64,000 nucleotides of DNA from the NCBI GenBank assembly GCA_024741835.1, contig JAENRP010000033.1, positions 1 through 64,000 of the forward strand. Direction: 5' to 3'. This DNA comes from Diplocarpon mali (Eukaryota > Ascomycota > Leotiomycetes > Helotiales > Drepanopezizaceae). The notes under the pieces are model-generated. The model saw only the letters and a program-made list of their open reading frames with translations, did not search any database and was not told the DNA's origin. Shown here in pieces: positions 43,901 through 54,866 of the stretch (positions are counted from its first letter, which is position 1; every line of letters starts with the position of its first letter). The position numbers and the translations under genes are program-made.

Positions 43901-45515
43901 CAATCCTTTTCCGATACCACCTCCACAACTCGAGGTTCGTCGATCAGAGACGAGAATGTCGATTCTTCCCGCCTCTGTGCCATTCTGGGAGAATCTGGGC
44001 TTGGGACCCTCAAGAGGTACCAAGGATGTCAATGCCGTTTGTGTGTACCCGAACCTTGATGGGCTCGCTAGGTATGCCAGTACGTTTCTTGATCAGATGA
44101 AAAGCGTATACGAGTCGTCAAGGTTCGGAGCCCACGATAGGCTTGCCTCTAAGGAAATTGACAACGGCTTGTTACCTTTCGCTATTGATATACTCCCGCA
44201 GAACAAAATGCAAAACCTGACTGTCCTAAGAGAGATTGTTTCGCGACTAAGCAGAAATCTCGCATCTCTGACGGCCGGGGAGAAAAATCATGTCGTTTAT
44301 TTCGTCTATCCGGTCGATAATAAAGTACTTCTGGTTCATATTTGTTCTGCATTTCAGCATCTATTCAACCTTTATCGAAAAGCGCTCTCCGAGAGGCGCA
44401 CGAGTCCAACCAATGAATTGGTTCTTCAGCTGATTCCAATGGACTTCATTGCCTCACCAACATCTTTAGCTGTTCCTCTCCCATTAAAATACTTCCATCT
44501 TTCGATGGAGGTGTACGACCGATGCATAGACTTTTCCTCTTCGACATCATCCCCTGCCATCATGCTAGAACAGCCATTGCCGAGGACTATAGACTTCAAG
44601 CTCAGCCTGAACCCTTCTGCATCGTTGCTCCAGGAGAATACGTGCCTTCACATCGCATATGCTCAAAGCATCGACGATAGATGGATCACTGCTGCATGGA
44701 CAGACAATAGGGGAACTCGGCAAATGACCGCTTCATATTGTTTAGGGCGGAAAAACGAGCCGATATCAACACCTTTCATGGACGTTGCTAACGAAATCTG
44801 GGAGACCACACTTCAAGTCATATCGAGCAAAAATATTCACTGGCGGATCATAATAGCTAGAGTTGGGGTAATGGACAATACCGAGCTGGACTTCTGGACA
44901 GGACTAGCATCGACTGAATCAAATGCTCAGATCAGTCTAACCCTGGTGACTGTCCAGACAAACCCATCATTACGGCTACTGCCGGCCCCTGTCACTTTAA
45001 CACCGAATGGTAGCACAGCGCAAACGGTCTTCACTCCGGTCTCTACGCCCCAGGCTCTACAGTCGTCGATTGGTTCGCCGGATACTGTAACGACGCTAAC
45101 CCGCGGCGTTCCAAGCAGTTCAACACCGGTCGAGGCCCTGGTTGAGCCCGATAGTGATGCGAGACTTGTCGACCATACCGATCAAAGCTGGGGTGCAGTC
45201 CTTTCTCATCGTTTAAACAACTCCAACTCGCTTGTGGAGACTAATCCAGCTCTAATAAGTGGGTATCTACTAAAACGTGGCGGATTCAACAACAATGATC
45301 CTCCTGTCATCATGGAGGTTAACATCGTACATAGCGAAGTTGTAGGAAATCCGCGGACATTCCATGAATCTATTCTGCGAGAGATACTTGGATACTATAG
45401 AGGTCTTGGAACCCTCGCTAGGACAAGAGGTGTGGTTGACGCTGTTAAGGACATAAGACCTTGGCATATCGCTGCGGCGGAGAAGGCTGTCAAAGCTTTG
45501 TACATGTTGATGTGA
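40911..45515 (+). CDS. MED13: Mediator of RNA polymerase II transcription subunit 13
   Basis: Two exons: 40911-40949 and 41001-45515, giving 1517 aa. The uninterrupted frame is also open because the 51-nt intron (40950-41000) is a multiple of three. It nevertheless has a strong GTGAGT donor, a GCTAAC branch site and a CAG acceptor, and removing it joins the N-terminal NNFASINYEYFES block directly to the start. The N-terminal Med13 domain covers about the first 350 residues. The middle is acidic and low-complexity (DDDFNFFDEPDVDDFD). The C-terminal Med13 domain is strongly conserved, with WTDNRGTRQMTASYCLGRK, VHWRI-like and FWTGLASTESNAQ motifs and an end HIAAAEKAVKALYMLM. MED13 links the CDK8 kinase module to core Mediator in the nucleus. 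Splicing is inferred, not proven. Confidence 0.96.
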   Translation: MEPGECTSNVIAFVSKRELLQPISLLTVPQNNFASINYEYFESQTVRAGIAREHLQRTEAGWRQEGRLVHYDPCRDGIWVFQNATGTGTPTKHNEISAIDVQGLGLLLKDKGTYEPASLARGKQASNVLTTPSTSSSPSSSLESALRNVQAFNARSVQTNSNIGLMQDPPTPSPGPKPELHNSLKDMHENFISSVLSSTVYFLCHDHGFIPLNSRTLILPSSDSPQSSLRPGNGIELATLDISLTSLGVLVIKAYADMAPGLQTSVSATTSASIAGGLSPGSSLWLAPSGTAAKLHKAPDEKNLPSSTSIAQLQEDPLDSRSNGTNNLTINGWQSRCLEWLSVKGLNSTALEAGGWLHVQILGGHNPYYNSDLQATPILDESAIVPWPALLCFQTSAPRSQDPQLWGSGPSDCRDPLSFAEEWLTSGDERAATVSKRQKEREAVEALSREQADLEARAQQSNTYSPAALRRSSNAGAMYPTPPDAPQTHVGATPSFDGNASTPGNPNHLIAQDTSSIVPSNRSAADVDNELWGSSGKKERRISGNQYSYNDKDSDHENDNGNEHLFGDIGGDMFGTHITDDDFNFFDEPDVDDFDQKVPSPLPENQPGIQEGTIMSNNPSSSDIMLQALETHDLELASTDHGDPSRQINNLKISHPIDITAQIPTFQQKDVKVEAVQLPQPHISLPFNKEAIFQRLDQEQTGHKIHKQFRRASLFGQIVFEESLQSVNKKYSSHGQFSFCSKKKPRKLEIVSGLPQTDYLTSRRKSRDNILEMRHVARILGEKKLDSEPNLRDPIDYLLGSDEGSPVSEQDDSSHATEEPLISPQSGMKRKWESDDQDDIASTFDGLAVDFELCASTPQSTSGSQMPLLDADPAGWALTTYFTSPEPAVDAEPNILTDLECIATAQILADQAISGTLRLPDTASNETYMLPDTTSATRRLMYSLSQALKSCLTDGNTCTMRSFLDIQGIPVLNQALRLPPRPMQNPRGPIGQDARPNNPFPIPPPQLEVRRSETRMSILPASVPFWENLGLGPSRGTKDVNAVCVYPNLDGLARYASTFLDQMKSVYESSRFGAHDRLASKEIDNGLLPFAIDILPQNKMQNLTVLREIVSRLSRNLASLTAGEKNHVVYFVYPVDNKVLLVHICSAFQHLFNLYRKALSERRTSPTNELVLQLIPMDFIASPTSLAVPLPLKYFHLSMEVYDRCIDFSSSTSSPAIMLEQPLPRTIDFKLSLNPSASLLQENTCLHIAYAQSIDDRWITAAWTDNRGTRQMTASYCLGRKNEPISTPFMDVANEIWETTLQVISSKNIHWRIIIARVGVMDNTELDFWTGLASTESNAQISLTLVTVQTNPSLRLLPAPVTLTPNGSTAQTVFTPVSTPQALQSSIGSPDTVTTLTRGVPSSSTPVEALVEPDSDARLVDHTDQSWGAVLSHRLNNSNSLVETNPALISGYLLKRGGFNNNDPPVIMEVNIVHSEVVGNPRTFHESILREILGYYRGLGTLARTRGVVDAVKDIRPWHIAAAEKAVKALYMLM

Positions 45516-47987
45516 TCGAAAGTAATAAATACTAAATCCAAATGGCTGTTTGAAACGTCACAGTGTGCATGATGGCTCGCGATTGGAATTCAGTGAGTAA
45601 TTCTGAACAGTGAAACAAATGGAGGCAACTGAGATCTATAAGTAAGAGGTGGGTGAGCTATCCCAGAAGGAAGCTGGAAAGATCCTGACAAACTGTTGAA
45701 GCTTGTTATGATTGATCTATTTATGTTGGTCTTACTTAATTGTCTGTCAAGACCAGCGAGAGTACCTTAGGTGCTGAATATCTCTAATTTTGTGAAGCAG
45801 GCCATGGCTGTTAGTACAAGTTTGCTACAAGAGCTGTTCAAAAAATTTTTGGAGGGGGTCTGCCATCATCTCTTCCCAGAGGATTGACAACACCTTCCAT
45901 GTTAGCTGGCTGGCTGTAGTCTTAACATGGCTGAATTAAATCAGCTCGTTTACTTTCATGCTGGAATCTCACATCCTTGGTCTCTACATTGAACACTTCG
46001 GCAGAAGAGTTTCTCATTTATAAGACTGACTGGATCTAGGTTTACGTTGGTGATCTTTGCCCCTGCTGGTCACTTTACACCTGTTCTCAACATCCCTGGG
46101 AACACAGTTTATGCTGTAATACATTTTATTATTTTCGCTTATTGTTTTTTTTTTCATCCTGGGGTTCGCCACTACCTAGGGTCCTCTTGCATGGACAAAT
46201 TTTAATAAGTTGTAAAAACCAACAATTTTGTTTACAATATCATGAGGCTCATTGGGCCTCAGCGTCTCAGGACATATCCTCTGGAGTTTAAATCTGACGG
46301 AGTATTTAAAATATCCGGAGTTTGCAGAGTTATAGTGCTGACTTGTGGCGTTGAAAAACTTGTTTCTTTCTGGGTACCGTTCCAAGGCAATAAAGCAGCC
46401 TTGGCTACTGCTTCTAACGGGCCTTGGAACTTCCTTGGAATATTACCACCTTTATTGTTGTGGATAATGGTTTTCATACGGATTTATATTTTGGTCATAT
46501 AAATTCCTCGCAGCTGACATTGTATATCTAATTGTCATTAAAGTCCAAGGTGAGAAATTTCCAGGGCTCTTTTATTTTCGTGATCTCTTAGCGTTCCATT
46601 CGAAGAATGCACACTGGAAGGAATAGATACGATGTATAACATGCACGTCGACCCGAGAAAGAGTTCAGAACAGATCACTCCATTAGTCAACGAACTTATC
46701 ACAACGGAGAGCTGATAGGAGGAGAATTTACCAGGAAATGACCAGATCTGCAAGCAAGTGAAAGCGCAAGCGCGGAGGATCTGCTCCTGGTGAGTGGTAC
46801 CCCCATGGCGAGCCATGTGTGCGTCCTAGCGGGTCGAATGCAGATGACAACCAATAAGGGGCTTGACATGAGTGACTGAGGCTTCGAAGAGGATTCCAGT
46901 GATAGCCAGGTTACCTGGGTTTGAAAAAGTTGAGAGAGTTGCTTTCTTCGCTAGACAGGTCGAGGGGGGTGTGTGATTGCAAGCAGGATACTATAATATT
47001 TTACTAGTAAGAGTTATGCCCAAGTTTTAAACAATCCAGCTCGCGCCGCAAACAGCTTGCAATAATCTCCCTACGTTCTAACATGAGCGTCGTGTCACGA
47101 ATGTATGCATACCTTACCTAAGCTACCTACTGTATAGATCAGAACCAAGTTCGGCTAAAGGCGTGAAAGGGGCAAACTTTAAGCGAGCAACCTTACTACC
47201 GCAAACACCGACGACTTTAGCCTCAGCCCTAGTTGAAGGAGCACGCATCATTGGGCATTTGAAGCTGCAAAAACGTGGAGGTGTTGGTATCCCCCGCAGC
47301 ATCGAGCGGTGCTTACGTTGATGGCGCAGTCTCCACGTCGAGCCGGTCTGGGGAACGGACAGCAACACGCGCTTCTTTGACTCTGGGATACAAGATACTT
47401 GCCGCCCTTCAGAACTGCCGCACTTCGCAATTCAAGAGGGGAAGGGTTACTGCTGATGTAATGTTCGAACTCTAGGGCCCAATGGCATCTTGGGCCACGA
47501 TTTCGTTATGGCTGTGTCTGGCGTGGCCGTCGTTTCCGGGTCCAGATCAGTGCCGTCATCACGACTAGGTATTGAGACTGCCTCTACTTCTACTGTAGTA
47601 GGCGAGGCATGATGCAAGCTGGAACCCCTCATTTCAATCCCTTTAGCTATTCAGGGTTTGGGTGCCAACTGAGGCAGGTATAAATAATAACTATTTAAGT
47701 GTACCTAGATGGAGTACTCCCCATTCTCTCAAACAAAACAACCCTTAACTCAGGTACCTCTTCATACCTGCACGCTTACACAGATCTCGACGGCACATTG
47801 AAAGCAATTGTTTTCCCAGATTCTGCTCTTCTCAAACCATCCCACTTGCAAAAGTCTCCAATCTGACGCGGCGAATTGAAAAAATATCTATATACACAAG
47901 TCTCTAACCATATAAGGCATATTTTTAACAAAAAATACAGAAGTTTCAACCTCCACACGGCACATTGTAACGCTTAGAGTATTCACT
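45516..47987. other. 2.5-kb intergenic region, AT-richer in the middle
   Basis: Lies between MED13 and the aquaporin gene. The part from about 45.7 to 47.1 kb is more AT-rich than neighbouring DNA. It contains a T run (46143-46153) and short frames (46259-46477 minus, 46242-46502 plus, 46538-46816 minus) with no recognised domain. An old mobile-element relic is possible but unsupported. The last few hundred bases should be the aquaporin promoter. Confidence 0.5.
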
Positions 47988-49454
47988 ATGTCTGCCACTC
48001 ATGTTGAGGATGCGGGCCATAGCACTGGCTACGATGCCCATCGACTAAACACCCACGACATGGAGATCGGTGTCACAGATGCAGTCCAACGACACATTCA
48101 GCGTAATGTTGCACCGCCCAAGCCTGTTTCTCAGCGTAAGCTAGACTTCGAGCACTCGAGGCCAAGATGGATGCGAGAAATGGCGGCCGAAGCTCTGGGT
48201 GTATTTCTCTATGTTTATCCAGGAATAGCTTCCCAGGCCTCTTTTTTCTTAAACAAAACCGAGCCAGCGTTCGGTTCTCTCTTTCAGATCGGCTGGGCCT
48301 ACGCAGTTGGCATTGCTTTCGCCATCATTGTCTGTGGGCCGACGTCTGGGGGTCATTTCAATCCTGCAATTACGATCTGTTTTGCTCTTTGGCAAGGGTA
48401 AGTCCTTTCCAATTCGTCTTGCTCGATTTGTACTGACCTCAGGTAGTTTTCCGTGGTCGAAGGTTCCGCGGTATATACTTGCCCAAATACTAGGGTAGGC
48501 TTTTCCCATTCATGTTTACTGTGATAGTCAGAGCTAGCCTCACAGCTTTGAATTCGTCGGCTGCAATGTTTTTATGAGATTTTATTGACGCGGACTCGAA
48601 GAGTACAAGTTAACAAATTTGCAGATCGTTCCTTGCAGGGCTTCTCTTGGTGGGACAATACTGGTCAGAGATATCAGCGCTTGCAGTTAAGTTCAGGGCG
48701 GAGGGTATGAGTCCAAATTCACTGGGTGGACCAGGTTCAATCCTGTGCTCTTTCCCGGCTACTACGCAGACGAATTATGGCGGTTTGTTTTTTATCGAGT
48801 TCTTTGTCGACAGCTTCATCGGGTAGGTCACAATGATGCCTGAGCAGTATCGAATACTGATGGCGATTAGTCTGATCATCTGGGCCGTCCTCGATCCCGC
48901 GAACCCGTTCGTAACTCCTGCTTCTGCGCCTTTTGTGATTGGTCTCGCGTAAGTGGAATATCAATCCCATCTCAAGTGCAAGAACTGAAGTCGAATATGC
49001 TGACAAAATTTCCCAATAGTTATGCTAACATGGTATGGGGTTTTGCCAATGTGACTATCTCTACAAACCTGGCCAGGGATCTGGGAACTCGCATGGTTGC
49101 CGCCATTTTCTGGGGAAGAGATGCCTTTGGGGACTACGCAGCTATTGCAATCCTTGTGAACGTGCCCGCGACTATCTTTGCAACACTCGTTTACGAGACC
49201 ATCCTGAGAGATAGCTTTGCAATCATTGCCAAGGGCCATGCAGAACACGAAGTGAGTGTTATTGGGAAATTCAAAGTCTGTAATGACCAGAGAAGCACTC
49301 GTTAATCATCTCACAGGATGGAGAAGAGGGCCTTACGCGACACTTGACAAAGACTGGAACTCTGGAGCAAGGACCGGCAGGAAACCTTCTTCGAGCCCGG
49401 CAGGTAAGCAGCGATGAGAGCTATCATCAGAAGCCATATAACTCTCCGGTTTGA
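47988..49454 (+). CDS. Aquaporin / major intrinsic protein channel
   Basis: Six exons: 47988-48397, 48447-48494, 48625-48822, 48871-48948, 49020-49251, 49317-49454, giving 367 aa. All junctions are phase-consistent. The ~60-residue cytoplasmic N-terminus is followed by six expected membrane helices. The first pore loop carries the canonical NPA (residues 125-127, in GHFNPAITI). The second carries NLA at 261-263 (STNLARDLGTR) where NPA is usual. The protein belongs to the MIP family of water/small-solute channels in the plasma or an internal membrane. The substrate cannot be decided from sequence alone. The C-terminus reads through a possible GTAAGC donor at 49403, so an alternative last exon is possible. 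Confidence 0.93.
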
Positions 49455-50088
49455 TGCGTGTGTTGAGGAAGCATGGGGGACGGGATGCCTCAAAGCTACG
49501 TGATCCAATGGGGGCTTGCGACAATTTGTAAATGTATAAATACCGTCTTGCAATATTCTTGTTAATAGACGACATGAGAGTTTTCTATACCAGCTACTTG
49601 TGAAGTCTCGCAAAATAAAAATCTCTTACTATGAATAACGGATCTGCATAAGAGGGCCGAGCTTCAAAGAACTAGCATATCTTGCTACCTCTTAATATTA
49701 AAGCTGCGTACCTCCGTATACACGATTTCCAGCAGGGCTTCTCTGTCTGGCTATAATTCGAAGATTTACTAACCACGAGTTACCCGAATTGATAGTCACT
49801 TATGGATAACTTAACTGGCCTGCACATGGATCCAGGCCAAGTATTGCTGTATACAAAGCGGTAGGCAAAAACAAAAATTGTGTGAAGTCAGGTGGGGCCT
49901 AGCTTAATTTTTTCCACCCTACTCGCCGCGAACAATACTCTAGACGTACCTTGCCAACACCTTATTCTACCGACATTCTTACATCGCTCTCAAACCCGAG
50001 GTTTGCATGTTGGTCTCTGCTGCATATCCGTTTCCATTTGTTTCGGCAACGCGCCTTGGTTCCGGGGCTTTTTCTCCCCAATCTAAAA
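49455..50088. other. Intergenic region, aquaporin to PRMT5
   Basis: Holds the aquaporin 3' end and the PRMT5 promoter. Only short frames. Nothing recognised. Confidence 0.55.
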
Positions 50089-52814
50089 ATGAGTTCCTCG
50101 CAGATTGCTTCTGAGGCTGATCAAACGTCTTCTCTTGCGGACGACTACACACCCACATTCTATGTTGGTCACCATGAGTCGAAACGACCTCTGCCTGTAA
50201 CAGATTTTTATCTGCGACAGGCGCAGGATGTTGGAGTAAGCTACCCCGCGATAGACCAAGAACTAGATACTAATGCGACTTAGTATGATATGCTCACAAG
50301 CCCAATCACCAGCCCGCACTTCCATTCGAGAGTTCTGACTTTGGTCTCCAACTACCTGTCCGAGCTATCTCTACTCGAATCATCCGACGATGGTGCTACC
50401 CGGATTACCCCGCCCGCTCCGATTATACCTCCTCTCGACCCAGTTGATACCCCTCTCACACCAGGAGACACAGTCTCTCAGATCATCGCATACTCCAGTC
50501 CCTGGATAGATCTGTGTTCTACAGATCCTGTAATCTCAAACATATCCCGCCAAGTACTCAACATCGAAATAGCGTATGCTTCATTCTGCGGAATTGGCAA
50601 CATAATCATACCAGGACCGAGATCATATACTGGTGGATCTACAGACAACGATGGACTCATACAGTATGCTCGCGCTATACAGGAAGCTCTCAGTATTGGC
50701 AGTTATCTTCAGATTGCCATCCATATTCCAATGTATGGTGATGGAGATGTCAAGGAGATCATAGGCGATCTCCGCCCATTTGCAAGAGGTCTAGGATCAC
50801 AGGCGACGCCAGGAAAGACGGGCAAGAAGATTGATCTGTTTGAAACTTGGGATGCTTGGAATCTGATTCGGGATGTATGTAAATACAGTTCAAGACTCTC
50901 CGTAGGTAAGAGACCAATACAGCCATCCATTGCCCCGCGCTCTCGCAGACCCGTGAGGTATGATTCGTTGCATCTGCGAGAATTGAGACCCTTCGGAGCA
51001 CACTTTTACCCTCTGAAGGTATTATTCCCACTCTGCTGCCGGCGTCTGTAGTTGTGAGCTCAAGCTAATTTGGTGTGTCTAGCACTTGCCCTTCCTCGCC
51101 AACTTCCGACCGAGTCTCTGCAGTCTCGCTGGTATGCCGAACCCTTGAGATTGCTTTCCTTCACCCCATCAACCTTTCTTGTTAACAAGGGAGGACACCC
51201 TGTTCTGAGCAAGAACCATCAGAGCCTGATCTCACGATACATGCGTTTAAAGCAACCTCCTTGGTTATTGCTTAGTGATGTTGGACCAATTCCTGGACTG
51301 AATGACCCCATGCAGCTCACAACTACTGCAGATGGCTTTCCATCTCCCAGTGCTGTCGCAGATGCTTCGCGATCAGTGTCTCCAACTCCAGCCGAAGCAT
51401 CGGAGCAATCCTCAAAAGAGCCCCACAAGCACAAGCACAAGAGCAAGGACTTGGCTGCACACCTGGTATACATACGTTACCTCCAGAGGAATCAGCCAAC
51501 TAGGACAGCTCTTGAGAAGTTTGGCTCGGGCTACCAGGACTATCTTCAAGCGCCCCTGCAACCTTTAACAGACAATCTGGAGTCAGTTACGTATGAAGTA
51601 TTTGAAAAAGATCCGGTCAAGTACGATTGGTACGAGCGAGCTATTGTTCAAGCGCTTTCTGATTGGTCTGATCAACAAAAGCCAACTTCAAGCCCATCAG
51701 GCGCAGTGGTCATAGCTGTCGTTGGATCAGGGAGAGGCCCGTTAGTAACTCGTGCTTTACGTGCAAGCAGAATCACCGGAGTTGCAGTCGAAGTTTGGGC
51801 CGTGGAGAAAAACCCAAACGCCTATGTTCTTCTTCAACGACACAATGAAGAGGATTGGGATCGCGCTGTCAACATCGTCAAAAGTGATATGAGAGCTTGG
51901 AGGGGACCTCTTCGCAGCACGACTGGACCCATTGGACAAGGCATCACTACTAGCAGCACTGTACCTGCTTCGCCACATGGGAAAGTAGACATCATTGTGT
52001 CTGAACTGCTTGGATCATTTGCAGATAACGAGCTCTCACCGGAGTGCTTGGATGGTGTTCAACATGTGTTGGCTCCTCAGCATGGCATCTCTATACCGAG
52101 CTCGTATACTGCCCATTTGACACCGATCCTTGCCCCAAGGTTACATAGCGATATCTCACACCGAGCTATTACGGACACCACGGCTACAGAGACACCGTAC
52201 GTGGTTATGCTTCACGCTATCGATTATCTTGCAACATCTGTTCCCGACCACCCGCGCTTTCAACAAGCATGGAAATTTTCACACCCCCTCCCAAATTCTA
52301 CGCTAGCTATTGCGGAGGCTCGGAGAAGCGGTGGTGTCAGTGGAGGAGGTGGTGGTAGCATGTCTGGCGGTGATGGTGCTAACGAGCACAACACCCGCTC
52401 TGCTAAACTTAAGTTTGTTTGCAAGGATAGAGGCGTTGTGAATGGGTTGGCAGGATACTTTGAGGCTGTCCTCTATGATGGAGGCAAGGCGGGTATCGTT
52501 GAGTTGAGCACACGACCAGACACCATCGATGCCAAGAGCAAGGACATGATCTCTTGGTTTCCAATATTCTTTCCATTAAAGGTAAGCCGAGGCTAAATAT
52601 CATTGATGGATTCTGTTGCTGATCTGGTTTCCAGAACCCTCTTTATTTCCCAGATGACTCGGAGCTAGAAGTGAGTATTTGGAGACAAACGGACGATAGA
52701 AAGGTGTGGTACGAGTGGATTGTAGAAGCTTTCGTCATGGTTGGACCAGACAAGAGAATGAGGCTGGGTATGAGTGAGATGGGTAGCAGTCGCAAGGTTG
52801 GATGTCTAATGTGA
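50089..52814 (+). CDS. skb1: PRMT5-type (Skb1/Hsl7) protein arginine methyltransferase
   Basis: Four exons: 50089-50235, 50284-50905, 51083-52581, 52635-52814, giving 815 aa. Intron 1 (48 nt, TACTAATGC branch) removes what looks like an in-frame TAG. Intron 2 is 176 nt. The N-terminal TIM-barrel part (PTFYVGHHESKRPLP) is followed by the catalytic Rossmann fold with motif I VVGSGRGP near residues 470-477 and the double-E loop SELLGSFADNE near 564-574. The C-terminal beta barrel ends SSRKVGCLM. The family makes symmetric dimethylarginine on Sm proteins, histones and signalling factors, and yeast homologues regulate the cell cycle. A Gly/Ser-rich insertion (SGGGGGSMSGGDG) sits near residue 670-690. 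The gene for a likely substrate class, SmF, is its convergent neighbour, which may be chance. Confidence 0.96.
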
Positions 52815-53103
52815 TGAGCGTCTCATTTCTTCATACTCGGCAGGTGGAGGAGAAGGCTGCACTGGCTTTGCTCGTTACTGTCTAAATACCATGTTTCCAG
52901 AAATCCCTGGTATGTAACCCGTTACATTCATGCATTGGCAAGTCAAATCTTGCTTCTAGAACGCCGTGCCATTTCAAACTTTTCGCCTAGAAATTAGAGA
53001 TCCTCACTCGAGCCCTCGTTGCATGTTCATCACAACATGGCCAGTCCCCATACGTGAAGACGTTGCTTGAATCCAGACCAAACCACATTACCCATAGGTC
53101 ACT

Positions 53104-53632
53104 TCAGCCCTCCATCTTCGTGTCTCCGTTTCCGTTATTCTGGTTCGCGCCTTGTATCCACAGGACGTTGTTGCAGCTAACCACACCGTCAGCCCTCCCT
53201 CCCCGAAATTACATCACTACCGCCTCAAGCACGAAGCGCTTTCACGCTTCGCGCTTCCATCGCACATACCGTATCAAAACTTGACCCAGGACACTGGTCA
53301 TCTCCTGGTCAATCCACTCCTCTGCGCCCGACAGTTGGATGTTCATGTAGCTGTCTATGCTGACAAGACGGCCTTTGTACTCGGTTTGGCCCCATTTGAG
53401 ACGGATCACGACTTCCTCGTTGACCCTGAACGCGCGCCGAAGTCAGTATGTGCCCGCGATTTACTAGAAGTAGGAGAAGTAGGAGAAGTAGTCGTCGATA
53501 TTTGGATATGCCCAGGTTGAGACGTACAGGCCTTGCAGCATAGGCCGCGGGTTGATGGGTACGAACTGCCAGACAAATGTTAATACATGCTTCTATGAAA
53601 TGAGGGGGGCTGTAGCAGTTCTTACACTCATT
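53104..53632 (-). CDS. SMX3: Spliceosomal Sm protein F
   Basis: Four exons on the minus strand: 53632-53627, 53565-53528, 53425-53270, 53176-53104, giving 90 aa. The first coding exon is just ATG AGT. Introns are 61, 102 and 93 nt, all GT-AG and in phase. The product reads [15 protein letters not shown], then Sm1 ([20 protein letters not shown]), SYMNIQL, and Sm2 ([17 protein letters not shown]). The full Sm fold of SmF is present. Family role: one of seven Sm proteins forming the ring on U1, U2, U4 and U5 snRNAs in the nucleus. Automated callers could easily miss it because no exon exceeds 156 nt. Confidence 0.96.
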
Positions 53633-54171
53633 TTTGCAGGTCTGGAGAGGTTGCTTTGAAAAGCGCGTGGAAAATGCTGTTCGCGCGTTCTTGAAGCTTG
53701 AAATTTGGCTAAAAAGGTTAAGTCAAGGTCACCTATGAAGTGCCGCTATCTAGGTACGTACATTACATTACCTACCCTAGGTAGTTAGGGTCGACTTCGA
53801 ACGTGAAAACATCATGGTCCGTGTGTATACTATGCCTGTTCAGGTAAGCGCGCCAAAGCTGTGAGCATAAAATCGACATCGCCGCTTTTGATGAGTAGAG
53901 TTAGCGAGGTTACAAGGCTTCCTACATTCAACCTTCGACTGTGCCTTTTCTGCTCTTTGAGCAACTTTGGGATACAAGAAGTTCCGGGCTGAAGGGAAGG
54001 GTTTCTTATCAGAACACAAATCGGAGCAGAAAAATTCAAGTTCACCCTCGGTATACCCGAGTGACTTTTCACAAGGTAGATGTCGGGGATAATCGCAAGC
54101 TGCAGAAAAGTTGGAAGGCAAAGTGACAAAGGAAATGCAGCTATCATATTCAATAGGCAGTCTTCAGCGTT
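53633..54171. other. Intergenic region between SmF and CZIB genes
   Basis: Both genes are on the minus strand, so this contains the SmF promoter and the CZIB 3' end. A 107-codon minus-strand frame (53830-54153) has no recognised domain. Confidence 0.5.
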
Positions 54172-54866
54172 TCAGGTTCTTCTGATCTCCCACTTCAAGT
54201 CCTTAATGCTGACTTCGTCTCCCGCCTTGTCATCATAATCGTACCATTCTCCTTCATCAAGCTCAATTGCTGCGAATTTGGTGCCAGACTCGACACCTGT
54301 GGCGAGCCATTCGCCCTGTAGTTTGGTAAGTTTCTTGCTCCCAGAAGCGCAACTTATGATGTGAGTTACCTCGGCCTTAAACTCGACAAACTCCAGTCCT
54401 CGGCAGTCAAACTGGATGACCTTTTGGCGCGTAGGTGGAGAAAACTGTTGATATGGAATCGGTGGATCCGTGATAGTTGCTGACGACTCTCTCTATGATT
54501 TGATAAGCCTTCACAAGTTTGAGAGATGAAGAACATGACTGACCTTGCATGACTTGCACTTCCAAACAAAGTTTGCTTCTCCTCGACTGCCACTCATGTC
54601 ATTTGCTTCCTGAACGGTGGGTTAGCGAGACCCAAGGAGATAAGAGGGCTTGTATCTGTTCCACATACAAACCGGCTAACATTGATGAAGTTTGGATGAA
54701 TCTCTCTGCAAGAAGTGCATTGGACTTTGAAAGTATACCAGAAAGGGTTATCAGTAGTGTCATCCGGCCTTAAGTCAGTCACACTGCTCTTCATTAGCAT
54801 CGTATCCTTACATATACAGGGACAAACATACCCAGTCAAGTCTGCGGTGAGGGTAAGGATCATCAT
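54172..54866 (-). CDS. DUF866 / CZIB (UPF0587) zinc-binding protein
   Basis: Five exons on the minus strand: 54866-54832, 54783-54669, 54609-54544, 54492-54370, 54315-54172, giving 160 aa. Introns are 48, 59, 50 and 54 nt with consistent phases. Two CxxC pairs form the likely zinc site: CTSC at residues 34-37 and CKSC at 68-71. Other family blocks are GVTDLRP, FKVQC, RESSA, FDCRGLEFVEF, GEWYDYDDKAGDEVSI and the end DLKWEIRR. The family is conserved from yeast (YCR090C) to human (CZIB). Its biochemical role is not firmly established. It is divergent from the PPR-like gene, 254 bp away. Confidence 0.95.

Noticed and set aside
46242..46502. Overlapping plus and minus frames of 70-86 codons in the MED13-aquaporin gap
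   Set aside because: No domain, splice partners or codon pattern supports either strand. An old transposon relic is possible but cannot be shown.
47988..49454. Aquaporin as a pseudogene because of stops between exon frames
   Set aside because: All five interruptions are GT-AG introns of 48-130 nt with consistent phase, giving a full 367-aa channel.
50906..51082. Frame continuing PRMT5 exon 2 for about 50 codons to a stop
   Set aside because: A GTAAGA donor and CTAG acceptor remove it in phase and restore the family sequence SRLSV-ALALPRQLP.
53152..53520. 122-codon plus-strand frame
   Set aside because: It is antisense to the SmF exons. The minus strand encodes both Sm motifs.
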